Below are positions 1 to 5,608 of a stretch of 5,834 nt of DNA, piece after piece (within the stretch, counting starts at the first letter, position 1; the number at the start of each line of letters is the position of its first letter). Under the pieces are notes generated by a model. That model was given only the letters and a program-made list of their open reading frames with translations. It did not search any database and was not told the origin of the DNA. This DNA is from Chloroflexota bacterium (GTDB lineage Bacteria; Chloroflexota; Limnocylindria; P2-11E), in NCBI GenBank assembly GCA_005881085.1, contig VBGU01000315.1, positions 1 to 5,834 on the forward strand. Direction: 5' to 3'. The translations under genes and the position numbers were made by a program.

Positions 1-2486
1 GTGATGCCCTGTTCGTGGTCTTTCCCGTGGCCGTGGACGCCGTCCGCGCCGCGGCCGCCGCGCAGCGCGCGCTCGCCAAGGCGACGTTCCCGCACGGCGC
101 GACCGTGCGCGTCCGTATGGGTATGCATACCGGCGAGGGCCGTCCCGCGAGCGCGGAGGCGGGAGCTGACTACGTCGGCATCGACGTCAACCGCGCGGCT
201 CGCGTCGCCGCGGCGGGCCACGGCGGACAGGTGCTCATCACCGAAGCGACGGCGACGCTCGCGCGCGCGAACCTCGGCGATGGCATCTCCCTTCGTGATC
301 TCGGTGAGTTCCGGCTCAAGGACCTCGCGCAGCCGGAGCGGATCTATCAGCTCGTGATCGGCGGCGCCGCCGCGGATTTCCCGCCGATCCGCAGTCTCGA
401 TCGGACGTTGACCTTCTTGCCGGCCCAGCCCTCGACGTTCATCGGTCGTGCGCGCGAGATCGCCGAAGGCCAGCGGCTGCTCGAGCGCGCGCGCCTCGTG
501 ACGCTCACCGGACCCGGCGGCACCGGAAAGACGCGGCTTTCGCTGCGCATAGCCGAGGAGTCGGCGAAGACGTTCGGCGACGGGACGTGGTTCGTCCCGC
601 TCGCCCCGATCAGCGACCCGGAGCTCGTGCCGTCGACCATCGCGCACAGCCTCGGGGTACAGGTGAGCGGAACGGAGCTGCCGCTCACACGCGTACTCGA
701 TTTCGTGAAGGGCAAGCGGATGTTGCTCGTCCTCGACAACTTCGAGCAGATCCTTCCGGCCGCGCCCGTCGTCGGGCAGCTCCTGGGCGCGAGCCCGTCG
801 CTGAAGGTCATCGCCTCCAGCCGCGCGCCGCTACGTATCGCGGGCGAGCAGGAGTTCCCGGTCCCGCCCCTCGAGCTCCCCAACCCGGAGCGTCTCCCGT
901 CGCTCGAGGTCCTCGCCCAGTCGGATGCGGTGCGGCTGTTCATCGAACGCGCGATGGCGGTCCGTCCGGATTTCCGCGTCACGCCCGAGAACGCGGCGGC
1001 CGTCGCCGAGATCGTGTACCGCCTCGACGGACTGCCGCTCGCGATCGAGCTCGCCGCCGCACGAGTCAAGGTCCTGACGCCGCAGGCGATGTTGCCCAAG
1101 CTGCGACAGGGGCTCGACATGCTCGCATCGACGGCCCGCGATCTTCCCGAGCGGCAGCGGACGCTGCGCGGCGCGATCGCCTGGAGCTGGGACCTCCTTA
1201 ACAAAAGCGAGAAGAGTCTCTTCGCGCGTCTCGGGGTGTTCGTCGCGGGCGCGATGCTCCCACAGATCGAGCAGATGAGCGATGAGGGCGGCGAGGTGCT
1301 CGATGTCCTGAGCGGACTCGTCGAGCACAGCCTCGTGCGTCAGTCCGAGATAGAGGGCGAGCCACGCTTTCGCCTACACCTCACGATTCGCGAATACGCG
1401 CTCGAGCGCTTGACGCTGAGCGGGGAGCGTGACGAGACAGCCGCACGGCACGCTCGCGCCTATCTCGCTCTCGCGGAGGAAGCGCAGCCGCACCTTCAAA
1501 CGTCCGACCAGAAACGCTGGCTCGACCGTCTCGAGCAAGAGCACGACAACCTTCGCGCCGCCCTCGAGTCGTCGATCAGCCAAGGCCGACCGGAGCAGGC
1601 GATGCGCATGTGCTTCGCGCTCTGGCGGTTCTGGCAGTTCCGCGGTCACCTCCCCGAAGGCGCGAAGTGGTGCGAGCGCGCGCTCGCCGTTCCCGCCGAG
1701 AGCGTGCCGCCGCTCGTTCGGATGCGCGCGCTGGAGGCCGCCGGCGGGATCGCCTATTGGCGCGCCGATTTCCCGGTCGCCATCGACGCGTACACGCTGG
1801 CGCGCGACATCTCGCTCGAGCACGGCGACGAGGCCGCTCAGGCGAACGCCATTTACAACCTCTCGTTCAGTCAAGGGGTCAGTCGCTTCAATATCTCGCT
1901 CGCCATAACACTCCTGCGCGAGGCGCTTCAGCGCTGGGAGAAAATCGGCGACGAAGCTGGGGTGGCGCGGGCCTCCTGGGGTCTGGGGTCCTATCTCCAG
2001 CTCGCCGGTCGCGGGCTCATCCCGCCGCCCGTGCTCGAGGAGGCCCTGCGCTTCGCCGAGGAAGCGTTGAGCGTGCACCGTAGGCTCGGCAACCTCTTCG
2101 ATGTCGGATGGGACCTCCACCTCGTCGGCGCCGTCGAGATGAAGCTCGGTCGCTTTGAGCCATCCCGCCGTCATCTGAATGAGTCGCTCGCGCTGTTTCG
2201 CGAGGCGAACGATCTCTCTGGGTTCGCGCTCGTGGCGAGCGACCTCGGAGAGCTCGCGGCTGCCGAGGGAAAGACCGAGCGGCAAGCGACCCTTGTCGGC
2301 ATAGCCGATACCTTCGCCCGCCGCTCCGGCACCGGACTTGTCGAGAACTTCGCGGCTGAGGAGGGTCGCGCGCTGCCAAAAGACATTCCACCGGAGCTCC
2401 GGCCCGCCCTAGAGCGCGGTCTGGCGATGGACGAGGCGACAGCCCTCGCGTACGCGGTAGAGGAGCGGGAGATCTCAAGGGATTGA
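1..2486 (+). CDS. Class III adenylate/guanylate cyclase domain - STAND ATPase - TPR fusion protein (5'-truncated by window edge)
   Basis: Predicted cytoplasmic signalling protein joining a nucleotide cyclase to an NTP-driven switch and a TPR protein-interaction tail. The frame is open from base 3, whose first codon is the Asp of the cyclase GD motif (second metal ligand); the true start and first metal Asp lie outside the window. The GTG at 15 falls inside this conserved strand and is not a start. About 827 residues are visible. In the cyclase end, the purine-selecting Asp (168-170) and the transition-state Asn (189-191) and Arg (201-203) of DYVGIDVNRAAR are present, followed by the family's RDLGEFRLKDL tail (about 297-330). 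The ATPase has Walker A GPGGTGKT (510-533), Walker B LLVLDNFEQ (723-749), sensor-like ASSR (813-824) and GLPLAIEL (1029-1052). A winged-helix-like segment follows (about 1160-1400), then helical TPR-like sequence to about 2400. The stop overlaps the next gene's TTG start. Family assignment is firm; ligand and output are unknown. Confidence 0.93.
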   Translation, partial: DALFVVFPVAVDAVRAAAAAQRALAKATFPHGATVRVRMGMHTGEGRPASAEAGADYVGIDVNRAARVAAAGHGGQVLITEATATLARANLGDGISLRDLGEFRLKDLAQPERIYQLVIGGAAADFPPIRSLDRTLTFLPAQPSTFIGRAREIAEGQRLLERARLVTLTGPGGTGKTRLSLRIAEESAKTFGDGTWFVPLAPISDPELVPSTIAHSLGVQVSGTELPLTRVLDFVKGKRMLLVLDNFEQILPAAPVVGQLLGASPSLKVIASSRAPLRIAGEQEFPVPPLELPNPERLPSLEVLAQSDAVRLFIERAMAVRPDFRVTPENAAAVAEIVYRLDGLPLAIELAAARVKVLTPQAMLPKLRQGLDMLASTARDLPERQRTLRGAIAWSWDLLNKSEKSLFARLGVFVAGAMLPQIEQMSDEGGEVLDVLSGLVEHSLVRQSEIEGEPRFRLHLTIREYALERLTLSGERDETAARHARAYLALAEEAQPHLQTSDQKRWLDRLEQEHDNLRAALESSISQGRPEQAMRMCFALWRFWQFRGHLPEGAKWCERALAVPAESVPPLVRMRALEAAGGIAYWRADFPVAIDAYTLARDISLEHGDEAAQANAIYNLSFSQGVSRFNISLAITLLREALQRWEKIGDEAGVARASWGLGSYLQLAGRGLIPPPVLEEALRFAEEALSVHRRLGNLFDVGWDLHLVGAVEMKLGRFEPSRRHLNESLALFREANDLSGFALVASDLGELAAAEGKTERQATLVGIADTFARRSGTGLVENFAAEEGRALPKDIPPELRPALERGLAMDEATALAYAVEEREISRD
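2467..2486 (+). promoter_or_regulatory. TTGA overlapping stop/start with weak ribosome site upstream of gene 2
   Basis: The TGA stop of gene 1 (2484-2486) shares bases with the TTG start of gene 2 (2483-2485). GGGAG at 2467-2471 is the best upstream purine run, with a rather long 11 nt spacer; AAGGG at 2477-2481 is too close. Initiation probably depends on ribosomes arriving from gene 1. The start is fixed by the position of the first cyclase strand, not by the ribosome site. Confidence 0.55.
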
Positions 2487-3256
2487 GCGAATCTCCCACC
2501 GCCACGCGGACCACGGTTGGCGCGAGCGAGCGGCGTCCTCTCACCGTGCTCTTCGCCGATATCGCCGGCTCGACCGCGATCGCCGAGCGCATGGATCCCG
2601 AGGACTGGACCGCGATCGTGAGCCAGGCGTTCGCGCGGATGAACGCGACCGTGACGCGATACGACGGAACCATCGCGCGGCTGATGGGGGATGGTGTGCT
2701 TGCGTTCTTCGGCGCGCCCGTCGCCCACGAGGACGACCCCGTTCGCGCGGTGCGGTGCGGGCTCGACATGGCGCGCGCCGTCGACGAGCTCAGCGCTGAG
2801 CTGAGCGCGAAGGAGCCGATCGATCTCAAGGTCCGCGTCGGCATCAACACCGGCCCGGTCGTCGTAGGCGTCGTCGGCACAGAGTCGGCGAGCGAGTACA
2901 CCGCGATGGGCGACGCTGCAGGCCCTCGCGCGGCCGGGCACCGTCCTCGTGAGCGGCGCCACCCATCGCTTCATCGCGGCGCTCGTCGAGTCCGTCGACG
3001 TCGGCCCGCTCGACCTCAAGGGAAAGACCAACGCAGTTCAGGCGTACGAGGTGACCGGGCTGAAGGAAGGCGCGACCGGGCGTGGCCTCACTGGGATCCA
3101 TGCGCCGATGATCGGACGCGACGCGCAGCTGGCGCATCTGAGGGAGCTGTTCGGGATCGCGAGAGCGGGGCAGGGCCGCGTCGCGTCGGTACTTGGCGAA
3201 CCCGGCATCGGCAAGAGCCGCCTCCTAGCCGAGTTCCGTGCGTCCGTCGAGGGTGA
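2483..3256 (+). CDS. Cyclase-domain fragment of gene 2, frameshifted after residue 145
   Basis: The N-terminal piece encodes a class III nucleotide cyclase domain (cyclic AMP or GMP synthesis in that family). The TTG at 2483 is the only plausible start that keeps the first strand, PLTVLFADIAGST; the next in-frame starts lie within or beyond it. Asp26 (FADIAGST) and Asp70 (MGDGVLAFFG) are the expected metal ligands. The purine-selecting positions appear to be Arg66 and Thr140 instead of the classic Lys and Asp, so substrate cannot be predicted. The domain is normal up to Gly143-Asp144-Ala145, after which the expected VNxAAR is absent and the frame is lost. The last 112 or so codons are Arg/Pro-rich out-of-frame translation of the sequence encoding the domain's end and the ATPase start, and have no meaning as protein. 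The start overlaps the stop of gene 1 by 4 nt. As it stands the product is probably catalytically inactive. Confidence 0.75.
   Translation: MSESPTATRTTVGASERRPLTVLFADIAGSTAIAERMDPEDWTAIVSQAFARMNATVTRYDGTIARLMGDGVLAFFGAPVAHEDDPVRAVRCGLDMARAVDELSAELSAKEPIDLKVRVGINTGPVVVGVVGTESASEYTAMGDAAGPRAAGHRPRERRHPSLHRGARRVRRRRPARPQGKDQRSSGVRGDRAEGRRDRAWPHWDPCADDRTRRAAGASEGAVRDRESGAGPRRVGTWRTRHRQEPPPSRVPCVRRG
2786..2809 (+). repeat. Imperfect 12-nt tandem repeat (ELSA-ELSA) containing a 16-nt palindrome
   Basis: Two 12-base units, 2786-2797 and 2798-2809, differ at two positions and each encode Glu-Leu-Ser-Ala (residues 102-109 of the gene 2 cyclase fragment). Bases 2787-2802 form a perfect 16-nt palindrome, AGCTCAGCGCTGAGCT, able to make a 6-bp hairpin with a GCGC loop in RNA. 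It lies between the cyclase helix and the next strand, a loop that tolerates length change, so a small duplication is a plausible origin. Confidence 0.6.
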
Positions 3257-4133
3257 AGATAGCTCCGTCCGATGGATCGAGGGGCGGTGTCTCTCGTACG
3301 GGAAGACGCTCCCGTATCACCTCGTGCTCGACGTAGTCCGCTCGGTCATCGGCGTGAGCTCGTCCGCGAGCGAACCCGAGGTACGCGAAGCCCTCCAACG
3401 AGTCATGCGCGAGCTCCTCGGCGATGGCTGGGCGGAACCGTACGCGTACCTCGGCCACCTGCTCTCGCTCAAGCTCGACCCCGAGGCGCAGGCCCGTTTG
3501 TCGGCCCTCGACAGGGAGGCGATCAAACGGTATGTCGCGTCACTTCTGCAGATCGTGCGCGCGATCAGCACCAGGGGTCCGGTCGTTTTCGTATTCGAGG
3601 ATCTCCACTGGGCCGATGCCGCGTCGACCGACGCGTTGCTCATGCTCATGCCGCTTGCCGCGGATCTGCCGTTGCTCTCGATCCTGAGCTCACGCCGCGA
3701 TCGTGATGCCGTGGGCTGGCGCCTCGTTTCCGGCGCGCGCGACCTGTTCGGTGATGCCCTGACAGAGATCCGCCTCGACCCGCTCTCGAGCGATCAGGCC
3801 CGCAGCCTCGTGGCGAATCTCCTCGAGATCGAATCGCTCCCGCAGAAAACGCGCGACCTCATCCTCTCGAAAGCCGAAGGGAACCCCTTCTTCGTCGAAG
3901 AGGTCATACGGATGCTCATCGACCGCGGCGCGATCCGACGCGAAGGCAACAGCTGGATCGCGACCGCGAGCGTCGTCGGCGTCGAAATCCCCGACACCCT
4001 CCAGGGACTTCTTCTCGAGCGGATCGACCGACTACCGAAGGAGAGTCGAAGAACGCTACGTGTGGCCTCGGTGATCGGCCGCCAGTTCGGCGTGACGATC
4101 CTTGAGCGTCTGCTCGAGGTGCCCACGACATGA
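2916..4133 (+). CDS. AAA_16-type ATPase fragment of gene 2 (middle piece)
   Basis: This frame takes over where the cyclase fragment loses its own. It opens with the cyclase C-terminal end, LQALARPGTVLVSGATHRF and LDLKGKTNAVQAYEV (to about 3051). The ATPase domain starts near MIGRDAQL (3108), with Walker A GEPGIGKS (3195-3218), Walker B VFVFEDLHWAD (about 3585-3617) and the family motif GNPFFVEE (3879-3902). It ends in the helical segment LQGLLLERIDRLP and TLRVASVIGRQFGV (about 3990-4100), usually followed without a break by TPR-like sequence. The GTG at 2949 is the first in-frame start-type codon but sits inside a conserved cyclase strand and lacks a convincing ribosome site; Met at 3108 also lacks one. 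Independent translation of this piece is therefore doubtful. It is most likely the middle of a once continuous protein. ATPase identity is confident; being a stand-alone gene is not. Confidence 0.72.
   Translation: MQALARPGTVLVSGATHRFIAALVESVDVGPLDLKGKTNAVQAYEVTGLKEGATGRGLTGIHAPMIGRDAQLAHLRELFGIARAGQGRVASVLGEPGIGKSRLLAEFRASVEGEDSSVRWIEGRCLSYGKTLPYHLVLDVVRSVIGVSSSASEPEVREALQRVMRELLGDGWAEPYAYLGHLLSLKLDPEAQARLSALDREAIKRYVASLLQIVRAISTRGPVVFVFEDLHWADAASTDALLMLMPLAADLPLLSILSSRRDRDAVGWRLVSGARDLFGDALTEIRLDPLSSDQARSLVANLLEIESLPQKTRDLILSKAEGNPFFVEEVIRMLIDRGAIRREGNSWIATASVVGVEIPDTLQGLLLERIDRLPKESRRTLRVASVIGRQFGVTILERLLEVPTT
4116..4133 (+). promoter_or_regulatory. Candidate ribosome binding site and ATGA stop/start overlap within gene 2
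   Basis: GAGGTG at 4116-4121 matches the core of the 16S anti-Shine-Dalgarno complement. It stands 8 nt before ATG at 4130, which overlaps the TGA stop at 4131-4133. This is the layout of translational coupling by termination and reinitiation. The bases also encode Glu-Val of the ATPase piece, so the match may be chance. Confidence 0.45.
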
Positions 4134-5608
4134 CGACGAAGACCGACCTCGGCACGCTCGAAGCTAGTGGCTTGATCCAGGTCGCCGCGGTGCAGCCAGA
4201 GCTCGAGTACCTCTTCCGGCATGCCCTCGTCCAGGACGCCGCATACGGCTCGCTGCTCAAGCAGGACCGGCGTGCGCTGCACAAGCTCGCGGCTGACACC
4301 CTCCTCTCGTTGTACCCGGAACGGCGTCGCGAGCTCGCCGCGGTCATCGCGATGCACTTCGAGCAGGCTGGCGACGCGGGGAGCGCCGCGGAGCATCTCG
4401 TCGTCGCCGGAGAGCACGCGCTCGAGCGCTTCGCTCAACGAGAGGCGGTCTCTTTCTTCGCGCGCTCGGCGGAGCTCCTGCCAGCGGACGACCCGCGCGT
4501 CGACCTGCGACTCAGGGCCGCGATCGGCGTCGCGAAAGCGGGGTGGACATTCAGCGGCCTTGGCGGGGCGATCGAACAGCTCGAACGCGCGATCGCGATC
4601 GCTGGCGACCGTGCCGACCAGAAGGTGCTCGCCGACGCGTATTTCTGGGTCGCGTTCCTCCGGCGGCTTACCGGCGAGTCGATTGAATCGAGTCCGAAGC
4701 TCAAACATGCGCTCGAGCAGGCCGAGGCCATCGGCGAAGCGCTCGGGGATCCGGCCGCGCATGCGATCCCCAAGGCCTTCCTCGGTATCGGCGTCATGTT
4801 CAACGGCGAGTTGCGGCAGGGCGCACAGCTCCTCAACGAAGCGCTCGATGAGCTCGAGGGAAGGACGGACGCCCTATCGACTGCCGTGCTTTCGGGATTC
4901 CTCGCGATCACGTACGCGCGTCTCGGCGAGTTCGCGGCGGCGGACCGTGCGCTGGTTCGGGCCGACCGCTTCGCCGCGCAAGGCGATGAGATCGCGAGAC
5001 TGGACTCGCTCATCTCGCGCAGTGCCATCAACCTCGAGCGCGGTGATATCGCTGAGGGGTCCGCGCTCGCGCTGCAGTGCGCGGAAACGTCCGAGACGCT
5101 CGGCGCTGTTTCGTGCGCGGTCGCGTCGAATGTGTTTCTCGGGCAATCCCGACTCACGCTCGAAGATGCGCTCGGTGCACGTGCGCCGCTCGAGCGCGGT
5201 ATCGAGCTCTCGCTCGTGACGGACATGGCGCCGATGCGCACGCTCGCGCAAGGCATGCTCGGGTCCGTCAGAGCACGACTCGGCGACGTGCCTGCCGGCG
5301 ACGCCGGTTGGAACGACGCCCTGGGGGCGGCCCACGCCGGTGGAGATCGCTTCGGCGAAGCCGTGACGCTCTGGGGCCGTGCCCTCACCCGTGTCCGGCA
5401 GGCGACGCCAGACTGGGCCGCCGCGTTGCGCGATCTCGATGCCGCGGTCGCTCTATTCGATGCGATGGAAGCTCGTCCCTCGCTCGCGCGAGCACTTCGC
5501 GATCGCGCGGGCGTGCTTCGCGCGATCGGACGGACCTCCGACGCTGACGAGGCTGCCCGCCGCTCACGCGAGATCGCGGGCCAGATCGGCCTGAAGGACT
5601 TCAGCTGA
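4130..5608 (+). CDS. TPR-like C-terminal piece of gene 2
   Basis: This 492-residue frame begins with sequence that normally follows the ATPase in these fusion proteins: LGTLEASGLIQV, then YLFRHALVQDAAYGSLL (about 4205-4260), a hallmark of the AAA_16/TPR group. The rest is alanine- and leucine-rich helical pairs typical of TPR arrays, for example AIEQLERAIAIA, AQLLNEALDELE and RALRDRAGVLRAIGRTSDADEAA, suggesting a protein-binding superhelix. No membrane segment or signal peptide is seen. The ATG at 4130 lies in an ATGA overlap with the stop of the middle piece, and GAGGTG at 4116-4121 is well placed to act as its ribosome site, so separate production is possible. However, the ATG falls inside what should be one folded region, so it may only mark a one-base loss. 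The stop overlaps that of the convergent transporter gene. Confidence 0.8.
   Translation: MTTKTDLGTLEASGLIQVAAVQPELEYLFRHALVQDAAYGSLLKQDRRALHKLAADTLLSLYPERRRELAAVIAMHFEQAGDAGSAAEHLVVAGEHALERFAQREAVSFFARSAELLPADDPRVDLRLRAAIGVAKAGWTFSGLGGAIEQLERAIAIAGDRADQKVLADAYFWVAFLRRLTGESIESSPKLKHALEQAEAIGEALGDPAAHAIPKAFLGIGVMFNGELRQGAQLLNEALDELEGRTDALSTAVLSGFLAITYARLGEFAAADRALVRADRFAAQGDEIARLDSLISRSAINLERGDIAEGSALALQCAETSETLGAVSCAVASNVFLGQSRLTLEDALGARAPLERGIELSLVTDMAPMRTLAQGMLGSVRARLGDVPAGDAGWNDALGAAHAGGDRFGEAVTLWGRALTRVRQATPDWAAALRDLDAAVALFDAMEARPSLARALRDRAGVLRAIGRTSDADEAARRSREIAGQIGLKDFS
5601..5608. other. Convergent overlapping stop codons in a perfect 8-bp palindrome
   Basis: TCAGCTGA is its own reverse complement and supplies TGA at 5606-5608 for gene 2 and TGA at 5603-5601 for the minus-strand transporter. 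The genes therefore overlap by 8 bp and transcripts from each side must run into the other unless termination occurs inside a coding region. Confidence 0.9.

Larger units (their letters stand above)
2483..5608 (+). pseudogene. Second cyclase - AAA_16 ATPase - TPR fusion gene, interrupted by two frame changes
   Basis: Three consecutive reading-frame pieces add up to one protein of a familiar plan: N-terminal class III cyclase, AAA_16-type ATPase and TPR tail. The first change, at about 2915-2918, passes from the frame of base 2483 to the frame of base 2916. The second, at 4130-4133, passes back. Homology-like sequence continues across both joints: GDA to LQALARPG at the first, and LLEVPTT to TDLGTLEASGLI at the second. 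Restoring 20 and 1 missing bases would give a protein of about 1048 residues, a normal size for this family. The lost piece at the first joint is the conserved VNxAAR segment, so even a corrected frame would lack key catalytic residues. Reading this as a broken gene is an inference. Assembly error, or a real split at the second joint, cannot be excluded. The three pieces are listed separately. Confidence 0.7.

Noticed and set aside
347..1204. Long minus-strand open frame (about 285 codons) opposite gene 1
   Set aside because: High-GC coding DNA commonly leaves antisense frames open. The translation is Ser/Arg-rich without recognisable motifs, and the plus strand carries clear ATPase motifs here.
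1374..2285. Minus-strand open frame of about 303 codons opposite the gene 1 TPR region
   Set aside because: Arg/Glu-rich shadow of the TPR coding sequence with no domain-like pattern and no supporting ribosome site.
3255..4133. Programmed ribosomal frameshifting at either joint
   Set aside because: No slippery heptamer or strong downstream structure is visible at 2915 or 4130, and the first joint lacks conserved residues as well as the frame, which recoding would not explain.
1396..4431. Shared 16-mer ACGCGCTCGAGCGCTT at 1396-1411 and 4416-4431
   Set aside because: Both copies encode Ala-Leu-Glu-Arg in helical sequence using the preferred codons; the flanks do not match, so it is not a repeat element.
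3794..4762. Minus-strand open frame of about 322 codons spanning the second frame change
   Set aside because: It crosses the ATPase/TPR joint but shows no family motif, while the plus strand has GNPFFVEE and FRHALVQDAAY in the same region.
4435..5388. Minus-strand open frame of about 317 codons opposite the gene 2 tail
   Set aside because: Ser/Ala/Arg-rich low-information translation, typical of an antisense frame in a GC-rich gene.
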